A DNA stretch of 10,437 nucleotides from CAYWNK01 sp047639615 (GCA_047639615.1 JBLIOL010000199.1:1-10437), one strand, 5' to 3'; numbered from the stretch's first letter, positions 1 to 6,933 are shown. Notes: generated by a model from the sequence alone, not told the origin. Made by a program: numbers and translations.

Positions 1-134
1 CGCCGCCTCCACCACCGCCGCCAGCATTGCCGCCGCCGCCGCCGCCGCCGTCGCCGCCGCCGTCGCCGTAGCCGCCGCCAGCATTGCCGCCGCCGCCGTC
101 GCCGTAGCCGCCGCCGCCGCCGCCCTGGGGAGCA
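1..134 (-). repeat. Gly-codon-rich imperfect repeat in the ssb linker
   Basis: This stretch is almost pure GGC codons broken by TAC, GAC and AAT-GCT codons. The block reading Gly-Gly-Gly-Tyr-Gly-Asp followed by Gly-rich residues and Asn-Ala occurs twice in tandem with small length changes. It encodes the disordered SSB linker. Nearly all codons are GGC, so replication slippage could readily change its length. Confidence 0.7.
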
Positions 135-556
135 TCTTCAAAGCCACCGCCCGAGGGCTGGGCCTGCTGGGCCGGACGGTCGTAACCGCCACCGCCGCCA
201 CCGCCGCCGCCTTCCGCGCGACCGGAGCTGACGAACTCCCAGTTGTCGGCCACCACGTAGAGCTTGCTACGCTTCTGACCGGTGTTCTTGTCCTCCCAGG
301 AGTCGAACTCCAGGCGGCCTTCGATGAAAGCCATGGAGCCCTTCTTGTGGTACTTCTCGAAGCTCTCGCCACGCTTGCCGAAGACGGTGATGTCCACGAA
401 AGTAGGCTTCTCGATCCACTCGCCAGTCTGCTGGTCCTTGTAGCGTCGGTTAGCAGCCAGGCCGACCTTGCAGATCGCCATGTTGTTGGGCGTGTAACGC
501 AATTCGGGATCCCGGGTCAAATTGCCCATCAGGATCACCTTGTTGAAGGAGGACAT
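1..556 (-). CDS. ssb: Single-stranded DNA-binding protein SSB, C-terminus cut by window edge
   Basis: Binds single-stranded DNA during replication, recombination and repair. The visible product is 185 residues starting MSSFNKVILMGNLTRDPELR, the classic N-terminus of the bacterial SSB OB-fold. Further family signatures follow: a T-x-x-x-VDITVFGK strand near residues 52-62, a KKGSMAFIEGRL strand near 70-81, and a YVVADNWEF strand near 100-108. The OB-fold ends near residue 110. The rest is a very Gly-rich linker with scattered Tyr, Asp and Asn-Ala. The acidic C-terminal tip that recruits partner proteins in this family would lie beyond position 1. The ATG is preceded by GGAG at a spacing of 5 nt, a good ribosome binding site that fixes the start. 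The gene diverges from the PilZ gene, with two dyads in its 5' region. Identification is firm; the length is unknown. Confidence 0.96.
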   Translation of the reverse strand, partial: MSSFNKVILMGNLTRDPELRYTPNNMAICKVGLAANRRYKDQQTGEWIEKPTFVDITVFGKRGESFEKYHKKGSMAFIEGRLEFDSWEDKNTGQKRSKLYVVADNWEFVSSGRAEGGGGGGGGGYDRPAQQAQPSGGGFEDAPQGGGGGGYGDGGGGNAGGGYGDGGGDGGGGGGGNAGGGGGGG

Positions 557-568
557 CTTCGCTCCGTG

Positions 569-584
569 CCGGACGCGTGTCCGG
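569..584 (-). other. Hairpin in the ssb leader, next to the ribosome binding site
   Basis: CCGGAC and GTCCGG form a perfect 6-bp stem around a 4-nt loop. It sits 3 nt upstream of the GGAG ribosome binding site of ssb. Such a stem in the mRNA could affect ribosome access; no function is shown by the sequence alone. Confidence 0.5.
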
Positions 585-672
585 AGTGGGGGTCGCAGGA
601 GAAATGAGCGACCCGAGGTCTAGGATTGGGAAGTCTCCCGGGTGGCGCGGACATGCCGCGTAGTGAGCCCCG

Positions 673-689
673 GAAGCTGTACGAGCTTC
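673..689. promoter_or_regulatory. Operator-like dyad upstream of ssb
   Basis: GAAGCT-gtacg-AGCTTC is a perfect 6-bp inverted repeat with a 5-nt spacer. It lies in the 251-nt region between the divergent ssb and PilZ genes, directly downstream of a weak candidate -10 for ssb. The spacing would put it over the transcription start, where a repressor would act. It matches no LexA box that I can name with confidence. Confidence 0.35.
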
Positions 690-690
690 T

Positions 691-720
691 ATCTTACGCA
701 TCGCTGGGGGCAGCTGCCAT
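691..720 (-). promoter_or_regulatory. Weak candidate promoter for ssb
   Basis: On the minus strand ATGGCA (715-720) and TAAGAT (691-696) are separated by 18 nt, each matching 4 of 6 bases of the sigma-70 consensus. The main support is position: it faces ssb and abuts the dyad at 673-689. The rest of 557-807 holds no gene that I can support, and no convincing PilZ promoter. Confidence 0.2.
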
Positions 721-807
721 GAACGGGCGCCCAAGGTTGCTGGGAATCTGGTTCCGCCTCCCCCCGAAGCGTAGAGTAGCCTTACATCAGACCTGAAACC
801 GACTCCT

Positions 808-1221
808 ATGTGCCCTAGCGACCCTCAGCCCACCCCCGCCACCTCCGACGGCAGCGAACGACGGGTGCATGCCCGTGCCCGGGCCGAATGGCCGGTCATG
901 ATCGAGCTGGCGGATGGCCCCCACCAGGCCCGCATCCGCGACGTCAGCCGCGGGGGTCTGTGCTTCTTCTTGGACCGTCCCGTGGACGAAATGACCCTCA
1001 TGAGGGTGGAATTCGATCTGCCGGAAGCCGTGCGCAGGACCGAGGACGGCCGCAAGCAGACCGATACGCGCCATCGGCGCCTATGCGGACAAGGCGCCGT
1101 GGTGCGCTGTGAGCGCATTAGCGCCGTGCTGGAGCACTATGAGATCGCCGTCTTCCTGACGGAGATGTCGGACGCGGACCGCGAGACCATCGCAGAATAC
1201 GTGGCCGGCAAAGAGGCCTAA
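808..1221 (+). CDS. Small PilZ-domain protein (probable cyclic-di-GMP receptor)
   Basis: A 137-residue single-domain protein. The PilZ signature for c-di-GMP binding is present: R19-x-x-x-R23 (RVHAR) at the N-terminus, then D45-x-S47-x-x-G50 (DVSRGG) after the usual spacing. The remaining beta-barrel strands follow (GQGAVVRCE, YEIAVFL), ending in a C-terminal helix. In this family the two motifs clamp a c-di-GMP dimer and pass the signal to a partner or an attached domain; no output domain is attached here, so it would act as a stand-alone adaptor. It is the only plus-strand gene. It diverges from ssb and converges on prmC with only 7 nt between the two stop codons. No clear Shine-Dalgarno precedes its ATG. 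The target process (motility, adhesion, secretion) cannot be told from context. Confidence 0.88.
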   Translation: MCPSDPQPTPATSDGSERRVHARARAEWPVMIELADGPHQARIRDVSRGGLCFFLDRPVDEMTLMRVEFDLPEAVRRTEDGRKQTDTRHRRLCGQGAVVRCERISAVLEHYEIAVFLTEMSDADRETIAEYVAGKEA

Positions 1222-1228
1222 AAGGGGC

Positions 1229-2170
1229 CTAGGCGCGCGCTTCGAGCACACGCTCGATACCCGCCAGGTCCTTGCGCAGCTCGACCTGCAGGCCCAGACC
1301 CTGGGCAATTTCGAGCACACGCGGGCCCTGGTCGTAGCCCAGCTCCACCAGCAGCATGCCGCCGGGGGCTAGCAGGCTCCGACTGCGCTGCAGCAGCTCC
1401 CGGGCCCAGAAATCCAGGTCCTGATCGGGGGCAAAGAGCGCCATACCGGGCTCGTGATCGCGCACATCGGCCGCCAGACTGGCCGCACTAGCGGGATCCA
1501 CGTAGGGCGGGTTCGAAACCAGCAGATCGAAGGGCCCGCGGGCCTCGGCCAGCTCTAGGCCGTCGCCGAGGGCCAATTCCACGCGCTCAGCGAGCTCCAG
1601 GGCCTCCACATTGCGCTGGGCCCAAGCCAGGGCTTCCTCGGAGCGGTCCACGGCCAGCACTCGCGCTTCCTCCAGCTCCAGAGCCAGGGTCGCTGCCAGG
1701 CAACCGCTGCCCGTGCCCAGGTCCAGCACGCGGGCGCAGCTATTGTTCTCGGCCACGGCCCAGTCGGAATACCAGCTGCGGGCCAAGTCCACGAGCAGCT
1801 CGGTCTCCGGGCGCGGCACGAGGGCGCCGCTGCCCACCAGGATTGCGCGGCCGTAGAACTCGCGACTGCCGGTGATGTAGGCCACGGGCTCGTGCTTGCT
1901 GCGGCGCACCAAGAGCTCGCGGGCGCGGTCCACCTCGCTGGTCTGCAGCTGAGCGTCGAGCTTCATCAAGAGCCCAAGCCGATCCAAGCCCAAAGCGTGG
2001 GCCACCAGCAGGTCCGACTCCAGACGCGCTTCCTCGTTGCCGTGGCGCGCCAGGAAAGCATGGGCCATGGCACGCATTTCCCCCACGGTGCTCGGCGTAG
2101 GCGGGCGGCTAGCGCTGGACGCTGCCGCCTGCTGACGCGGATCAGGAGTACTGGGGATGGAGCCAGTCAC
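1229..2170 (-). CDS. prmC: Release factor glutamine methyltransferase PrmC
   Basis: Transfers a methyl group from S-adenosylmethionine to the glutamine of the GGQ motif in class I release factors, which improves peptide release. At 313 residues it is longer than E. coli PrmC (277), largely because of an N-terminal extension rich in Ser, Pro and Gln. Visible motifs are EPVAYITGSREFYG (94-107), RPETELLV (120-127), the SAM-binding loop DLGTGSG (150-156), and the catalytic NPPY (220-223) that holds the target glutamine. The start used is GTG at 2168-2170, 11 nt after the stop of the membrane protein. It has no strong ribosome binding site, and the true start could be internal, for example near residue 32 or 35, which would remove the extension. 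Its substrate PrfA is encoded two genes upstream on the same strand. Confidence 0.95.
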   Translation of the reverse strand: MTGSIPSTPDPRQQAAASSASRPPTPSTVGEMRAMAHAFLARHGNEEARLESDLLVAHALGLDRLGLLMKLDAQLQTSEVDRARELLVRRSKHEPVAYITGSREFYGRAILVGSGALVPRPETELLVDLARSWYSDWAVAENNSCARVLDLGTGSGCLAATLALELEEARVLAVDRSEEALAWAQRNVEALELAERVELALGDGLELAEARGPFDLLVSNPPYVDPASAASLAADVRDHEPGMALFAPDQDLDFWARELLQRSRSLLAPGGMLLVELGYDQGPRVLEIAQGLGLQVELRKDLAGIERVLEARA

Positions 2171-2181
2171 CGAGAGAGTAC

Positions 2182-2979
2182 CTACTTGTCTGCATCGCGC
2201 TTAGCGCGCGAAGCTTCACGCTCGGCCTTGCGGTCCGCACGCATCTGGTCCTGACGGCGCTTGCCGTGCTCCTTGGCTTCTTTGATCGAGTTGCCCATGA
2301 CGTACATGGCGAAGCAGCCTGCACCGCCGACGATCACACTGCCGATCAGACCCAGGACGCCAAGACCCATGTGCTGGCTGCCGAAGACGTTGATGGAGGC
2401 CACCAGGTTCAGGAGGCCGGCGAGAGCCGGGCCCATGAACATGAGCGGGAAGATCGGGTTGAACTTGCCGCCGTTGATGTAGCCGACGATGTGCGCCAGG
2501 GTGAAGATACCCAGGGCTAGCACGCCGATCTCGGCTGCCGCCCCCATCGTGAATACACCGGTGATATCGCCATTGACGTCCAAGACCATGGTGTTTCCAG
2601 CCGTGAAGACCAAGGCGAAGGCGCCCGCAAAGAACACCAAGGCCACCAGGGCACCGGCCATTTCGTGGGTCTTGGCCAGAGCGTCGAGCGGGCTCTTTTT
2701 CTTGCCTTGGCCGCGCGCCACAGCGCACTCGTAAGCGACCCAACCGCCGATCACCACCAGCGCCTTGGCCAGGATCAGGGTCGTCCAGTTGAAGGCCATG
2801 GTCTTGTCGCCGGCTTCCATGACCGCGGTCGTCGCATACTTCACGCCGGTGTAGAACGGAAAGAGCGCCCCGATCAGGAGCAGTTGGGAAGCCTTGCGCA
2901 GCATCACGGGCGTCTGCTCGGTCTCGCGCGGGTTGGTGCCAGCCTTCTCGGAGGCTTCAGTAGCTTGGGTGTCGGTCAT
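2182..2979 (-). CDS. Unknown six-TM membrane protein with a charged C-terminal tail
   Basis: I do not recognise this family. From the ATG at 2979 the product is 265 residues. An N-terminal polar segment of about 25 residues is rich in Thr, Glu and Ala. About six hydrophobic segments follow, roughly at residues 31-53, 65-86, 107-129, 144-168, 173-195 and 203-227. The last 32 residues form a strongly charged tail of Lys, Arg, Glu, Asp and Gln, probably cytosolic. No catalytic or transporter motif stands out, and the membrane part is rich in Gly and Ala. A TTG at 3066 would add 29 residues, but that stretch contains a good hairpin (3027-3055) and looks non-coding, so the ATG is preferred; neither start has a clear Shine-Dalgarno. 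It lies between prfA and prmC, 11 nt from prmC, so co-expression with translation-termination genes is likely. Confidence 0.8.
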   Translation of the reverse strand: MTDTQATEASEKAGTNPRETEQTPVMLRKASQLLLIGALFPFYTGVKYATTAVMEAGDKTMAFNWTTLILAKALVVIGGWVAYECAVARGQGKKKSPLDALAKTHEMAGALVALVFFAGAFALVFTAGNTMVLDVNGDITGVFTMGAAAEIGVLALGIFTLAHIVGYINGGKFNPIFPLMFMGPALAGLLNLVASINVFGSQHMGLGVLGLIGSVIVGGAGCFAMYVMGNSIKEAKEHGKRRQDQMRADRKAEREASRAKRDADK

Positions 2980-3026
2980 GCCGGGGATCGGATCTGTGTC
3001 TTGGGGGATGTGTGTGATCTTGCTGA

Positions 3027-3055
3027 TAGAACGCAGCTGACTGCTGCCGGTTCTA
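3027..3055 (-). other. Hairpin between prfA and the membrane protein gene
   Basis: On the minus strand TAGAAC, a 2-nt CG bulge and GCAGC pair with GCTGC and GTTCTA around a 5-nt loop, giving 11 bp in all. No T-run follows, so this is not a standard intrinsic terminator. It could be an RNA processing or stabilising element in the prfA-membrane protein transcript. It also argues that 2980-3075 is leader sequence and not coding. Confidence 0.5.
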
Positions 3056-3075
3056 CTGCTGCTCAAGGTAGGCGA

Positions 3076-4170
<1,095 letters not shown>

Positions 4171-4197
4171 GGGAAAGTGAGCAGACTGGGGAGGGGC

Positions 4198-4246
4198 AAA
4201 AAAAGCGGCGAGCCCGCACCCGAACGCCAGTGCGGGTGCGGGCTCG
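4198..4246 (-). terminator. Strong intrinsic terminator after rpmE
   Basis: A perfect 14-bp stem (4233-4246 pairing with 4209-4222, CGGGTGCGGGCTCG and its complement) has a 10-nt loop. After a short GCCGC stretch comes a run of seven T residues on the minus strand (4198-4204). This is an intrinsic terminator for transcripts coming from rpmE. The prfA start codon is only 27 nt further on, so it may also act as an attenuator controlling read-through into prfA. Confidence 0.85.
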
Positions 4247-4275
4247 TCGAGCGAACGGAATGGACCGCTCGGAGA

Positions 4276-4506
4276 CTACTCGGCGGCGTTCTCTGCAGTC
4301 TTCTTCGACAAGTCGCCGTAGCGCTTCTTGAAGCGATCCACGCGACCGGCGGAGTCGACGAACTTTTGCTTGCCGGTGTAGAAGGGGTGACACGCGCTGC
4401 AGATCTCGATCTTCAGCTCGTTCACGGTGGCCATGGTGTCGAACTCGTTGCCGCAACCGCAGCGAACGTGACACTCAATGTACTTGGGGTGGATCTTGGC
4501 TTTCAT
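4276..4506 (-). CDS. rpmE: 50S ribosomal protein L31 (zinc-binding type)
   Basis: L31 sits at the central protuberance of the large subunit and bridges to the small subunit. The 76-residue product starts MKAKIHPKYIECHVRCGCGN, matching the L31 N-terminus. C16-x-C18 and C36-x-x-C39 are the four cysteines of the zinc-containing (C+) form, as opposed to the zinc-free paralogue. The HPFYTGKQ and GRVDRFKKRYG segments are diagnostic. The ATG at 4504-4506 is chosen over an in-frame ATG at 4530 because it gives the conserved N-terminus and has GGGAGG about 9-10 nt upstream. The gene has a 149-nt leader with several dyads after maf and is followed by a strong terminator. Its stop codon is TAG. Confidence 0.97.
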   Translation of the reverse strand: MKAKIHPKYIECHVRCGCGNEFDTMATVNELKIEICSACHPFYTGKQKFVDSAGRVDRFKKRYGDLSKKTAENAAE

Positions 4507-4595
4507 GGGGGGTCGCCCTCCCGGGCACATGCCATCCCGGACGGTGTCGGGTCGGCGATTGGACGGAGGTTCCAGGGGCCAGGGGGCCCTTAGAA

Positions 4596-4621
4596 GGCGG
4601 AGAGCTTAGGCTAAGTCCGCC
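4596..4621 (-). other. Dyad in the maf-rpmE spacer (L31 leader)
   Basis: GGCGGA (4596-4601) pairs with TCCGCC (4616-4621), and inside it CTTAG pairs with CTAAG, with a 3-nt GAG bulge on one side. It belongs to the 149-nt leader of rpmE, which also holds a second stem at 4632-4644. Ribosomal protein leaders often fold to give feedback control by the protein they encode, but no known L31 leader motif was recognised here. Confidence 0.4.
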
Positions 4622-4631
4622 GCAAGAACTA

Positions 4632-4644
4632 CGGGCTAGGCCCG
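4632..4644 (-). other. Short stem-loop just after the maf stop codon
   Basis: CGGGC and GCCCG form a 5-bp stem with a 3-nt loop, 12 nt past the maf stop. The following minus-strand bases (TAGTTCTTG) are only slightly T-rich, so it is at best a weak terminator of the maf transcript. Confidence 0.3.
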
Positions 4645-4655
4645 ACTATTCCTGC

Positions 4656-5273
4656 CTACTTCCCTGGCTGGGGGCCAGCCAGGCGTTCGAGGAGGCTCAG
4701 AGTGAGAGCCACGGGCAGTCCGACCACGTTGTCGAAGCCGCCTTCCTCGAGGGACGTGACGAAGCTATCGGCGGTCTCCTGGATGGCGTAGCCGCCGGCC
4801 TTGCCACGCCACTCGCCGGTGGCCACGTAGGCCTGTACGGCGGGCTCGTCCAAGGGCTGCATGCTGACCCAGGTACGCTCCCAGGCGGATTCCAGAGCCC
4901 CGTCGGAGCAACGCACTACGCAGACGCCAGTCACGACCTGGTGCCGGCCCTGGACCAGGATACGCAGCATCTCCGCGGCTTCGGCCTCGTGCTCGGGCTT
5001 GCCCAGCAGGCGTCCCCCGGCGGCGACGACGGTATCGGAGCCGATCACCCAGGAGTCGGCGCCGGCGTGGCGCTCGGCCACGCAGCGCGCCTTACGCTCG
5101 GCCAGGCTCTGCGCGGCCAGGTCAGGCCGCGCTTCCCAGCTGGAGCCATCGGGCGCGAGCCCGACCAGATCCTCGTCCACATGAGCCGGCTCCACGTCGA
5201 AAGCCAGGCCGGCCTGCGCCAGCAGAGACTGCCGGCGCGGGGATGCGGACCCGAGGATCAGGCGCGCGCTCAC
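4656..5273 (-). CDS. maf: Maf-family nucleoside triphosphate pyrophosphatase (probably dTTP/UTP type)
   Basis: Hydrolyses nucleoside triphosphates to monophosphates and pyrophosphate. The family is linked to cleaning modified nucleotides from the pool and to septum control. The 205-residue product has SASPRR (9-14), GSDTVV (78-83), GKP (91-93), GKAGGYAIQ (157-165) and DNVVGLP (181-187). The KAGGYAIQ segment resembles the YhdE/dTTP-UTP subgroup more than the YceF/m7GTP subgroup. The start is GTG at 5271-5273, whose last bases form the TGA stop of the upstream gene (GTGA, 4-nt overlap). No independent Shine-Dalgarno is evident, which suggests translation by reinitiation after the H1-like protein. 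Stop codon TAG. The family call is firm; the substrate is inferred. Confidence 0.93.
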   Translation of the reverse strand: MSARLILGSASPRRQSLLAQAGLAFDVEPAHVDEDLVGLAPDGSSWEARPDLAAQSLAERKARCVAERHAGADSWVIGSDTVVAAGGRLLGKPEHEAEAAEMLRILVQGRHQVVTGVCVVRCSDGALESAWERTWVSMQPLDEPAVQAYVATGEWRGKAGGYAIQETADSFVTSLEEGGFDNVVGLPVALTLSLLERLAGPQPGK

Positions 5274-6772
5274 CGCTTGCGACTGACCTTCTTCTTGGAG
5301 GCGGATTTCTTAGCAGCGGCCTTCTTGGCCGGCGCCTTCTTCTTAGCAGCCGGTTTCTTGGCCGGTGCCTTCTTAGCCGGAGCCTTCTTCGCAGCCGGAG
5401 CCTTCTTCGCAGCCGGAGCCTTCTTCGCAGCCGGAGCCTTCTTCGCAGCCGGAGCCTTCTTAGCAGCCGGAGCCTTCTTAGCAGCCGGAGCCTTCTTAGC
5501 AGCCGGAGCCTTCTTCGCAGCCGGAGCCTTCTTAGCGGGCGCCTTCTTATTAGCCGGTGCTTTCTTCTTAGGGGCCGGCTTCTTAGCGGCGGGCTTCTTC
5601 GCAGCTGGTTTCTTGGCTGCCGGCTTCTTCTTAGCGGGAGCCTTTTTGGCTGCGGCCGCCTTGCGCTCGGCTTCCTTCTTCTTCTGGGCGACCTTCTTCT
5701 CGGCCTCCTTCTTAGCGGCGATCTTCTTGCGCTCCGCCTCCTTCTTGGCGTTAGCACGCTTGCGCTCGATATCCTTCTTGGCCTGGACCTTCTTGCGCTC
5801 CGCCTCCTTCTTCGCGTTGGCGCGTTTGCGCTCCGCGTCCTTCTTGGCAGTGACCTTGGCCTTCTCGACGTCCTTCCTCTTGCGCTCGGCCTCGCTCTCG
5901 CGGTCGATGATGCGCTGCTTGCGCTCCATCTCACGCGCGCGCTTCTTGGCCACAGCCTCGATTTTCTTGCGGCGCTTCTCGTCTTCCTTGGCCTGGATCT
6001 CGGCTTCCTTGGCCTCGGAGATCAAGCGACGTGCTTCCTCGCGCTCGGCCTGAGCCTGGGCCCGGGCGCGCGCGGACAGAAAGTCCTCGTGGGACTTCTT
6101 GCCGTAGGGCGTGGCGTTGAGCGTCGGCATGCTCGCGAAGGAGGGCGTGTCCGGGTGATCCCAAAGATCTAGGATCTCGAAGATGCCCAGGGTGAAGGCC
6201 AGGTCCCCGCCCTTGGGCACCATCGGCTCGATGGCGATGCGTGCCTTGCGCAGGGATGAAGTCCGCGTCATCAGGCCCAGCTTGTCGAAGAGCTTGACCA
6301 TCTGCAGGCTGACGGGGATTTGGCCATTAGCCACCCACATCAGGTAGGCAGCGCCCGGCAGACCAATCTCGGTCAGCTCGCCCATGGTCTTCACCGCGGC
6401 GGGCTCGTCCTCGCGCAGGAACTCCAGATCAAGCCCATGGGTCTTCTGGAAGACGTCCTGCAGGTAGTCCTTGAGCACCCGCGCAGCCGGCGTCAGCGCG
6501 CGCAGTAGCTCGACACCCTTCTTGCGCGAGCTGGTGCGCAAGAAACCGGCGAGCTCCTGGTACTGGCTCACACGAGCCTCGTTCCAGTCGCCATAGCCGT
6601 TGCGTAAGCAAATCACCGAGGCTTCCGCCTGGGATTGGGTCATGTGGCGCATGAGCACCACGACCGCACCTTGCTCTAGCAGGGTGAGCCCTTCCTTGGG
6701 GCCCGCGGGATAGGACTGCCTGGATTTGGCATCCTGGATCAGCTTCGGAATCAAGTCGGATTGCTTAGCCAC
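5270..6772 (-). CDS. Degenerate endonuclease-III-like domain fused to hendecad helix and histone-H1-like tail
   Basis: A 500-residue protein of three parts. Residues about 27-205 align by eye with the HhH-GPD fold of endonuclease III: GLDLEFLREDEPAAVKTM, then TEIGLPGAAYL where the family has LPGVGxKTA, then IPVSLQMVKLFDKLGL where it has PVDTHVxRVxxRLGL. The catalytic Lys is replaced by P139 and the catalytic Asp by S155, and the four-Cys [4Fe-4S] loop is missing, so glycosylase/lyase activity is unlikely. Residues about 233-375 form a highly charged helix with 11-residue repeats. Residues about 376-500 are almost only Lys, Ala and Pro, like histone H1 tails, and should bind DNA or RNA. The GTG at 6770-6772 is chosen because AGGAG lies 6 nt upstream; an in-frame TTG at 6802 would add 10 residues. 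It ends in TGA, overlapping maf by 4 nt. The HhH-GPD assignment is inference; the tail is directly visible. Confidence 0.8.
   Translation of the reverse strand: MAKQSDLIPKLIQDAKSRQSYPAGPKEGLTLLEQGAVVVLMRHMTQSQAEASVICLRNGYGDWNEARVSQYQELAGFLRTSSRKKGVELLRALTPAARVLKDYLQDVFQKTHGLDLEFLREDEPAAVKTMGELTEIGLPGAAYLMWVANGQIPVSLQMVKLFDKLGLMTRTSSLRKARIAIEPMVPKGGDLAFTLGIFEILDLWDHPDTPSFASMPTLNATPYGKKSHEDFLSARARAQAQAEREEARRLISEAKEAEIQAKEDEKRRKKIEAVAKKRAREMERKQRIIDRESEAERKRKDVEKAKVTAKKDAERKRANAKKEAERKKVQAKKDIERKRANAKKEAERKKIAAKKEAEKKVAQKKKEAERKAAAAKKAPAKKKPAAKKPAAKKPAAKKPAPKKKAPANKKAPAKKAPAAKKAPAAKKAPAAKKAPAAKKAPAAKKAPAAKKAPAAKKAPAAKKAPAKKAPAKKPAAKKKAPAKKAAAKKSASKKKVSRKR
5390..5533 (-). repeat. Eight perfect 18-bp tandem units encoding Lys-Lys-Ala-Pro-Ala-Ala
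   Basis: Eight 18-bp units in tandem differ only at one synonymous position, the last Ala codon. In transcription order that codon is GCG once, GCT three times and GCG four times. All other bases are identical, and related but diverged units continue on both sides (5300-5645). Identity at silent sites points to recent unit duplication or homogenisation, so the tail length is probably variable between strains. Confidence 0.9.
5648..5878 (-). repeat. Seven 11-residue (hendecad) repeats in the charged helix
   Basis: Residues 299-375 split into seven 11-residue units of the pattern KK-[D/E]-x-E-R-K-[R/K]-x-x-A, the first and sixth being the most diverged. An 11-residue period fits a right-handed coiled coil or a long single alpha helix with alternating charge. 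At the DNA level the units have diverged more than the 18-bp units downstream. Confidence 0.75.
6158..6694 (-). other. HhH-GPD (endonuclease III) fold region without catalytic residues
   Basis: Marks the domain inside the fusion protein. The codon in the place of the catalytic Lys is CCG (Pro, 6356-6358), and that in the place of the catalytic Asp is AGC (Ser, 6308-6310). Downstream, where family members have C-x6-C-x2-C-x5-C, there is no cysteine. Based on by-eye alignment to remembered family patterns. Confidence 0.55.
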
Positions 6773-6877
6773 GCCACGCTCCTGCGGCGTTGTGGATTCC
6801 AACCGGGGCCAGTCGAAATCCTAGATCGCGGCGCGCGCCCTACCGGGCAACTCGACACCGTCCTGAATGAAATGCAA

Positions 6878-6912
6878 GGGACCGCTGCACTCGCCCGAGC
6901 CAGGGCGGTCCC
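6878..6912 (-). terminator. Possible terminator or attenuator between rpsP and the H1-like gene
   Basis: GGGACCGC (6878-6885) and GCGGTCCC (6905-6912) form a perfect 8-bp stem around 19 nt that holds a further CTCG/CGAG stem. On the minus strand it is followed by TTGCATTTCATT, a broken T-run. It may end the rpsP transcript or attenuate into the H1-like gene. Only moderate terminator quality. Confidence 0.45.
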
Positions 6913-6933
6913 GCTAGAAATACAGCGAGCCGC

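Noticed and set aside
450..734. Minus-strand open frame overlapping the 5' part of ssb in another frame
   Set aside because: It has no family signature and covers the ssb leader; ssb is certain.
1214..1230. Bidirectional terminator between PilZ and prmC (AGGCC and GGCCT)
   Set aside because: The stem is only 5 bp with a 7-nt loop, overlaps both stop codons, and has only a 4-base A/T run.
2980..3066. TTG start adding 29 residues to the membrane protein
   Set aside because: The region holds an 11-bp hairpin and has no ribosome binding site; the ATG at 2979 is a simpler start, though this remains uncertain.
4507..4530. Eight-residue N-terminal extension of L31 from the ATG at 4530
   Set aside because: The extension covers the ribosome binding site of the conserved start and is not found in the family.
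5390..5533. CRISPR-like array
   Set aside because: The units are contiguous with no spacers and encode an in-frame Lys/Ala/Pro repeat.
4941..6172. Long plus-strand open frames reading Leu/Phe/Ala/Gly repeats opposite maf and the H1-like gene
   Set aside because: They are antisense shadows of the Lys/Ala/Pro repeats; the real minus-strand gene has a ribosome binding site, an ordered domain plan and a coupled downstream gene.
6773..6802. TTG start for the H1-like gene
   Set aside because: The GTG at 6772 has AGGAG at 6 nt spacing, and the TTG has no comparable site.
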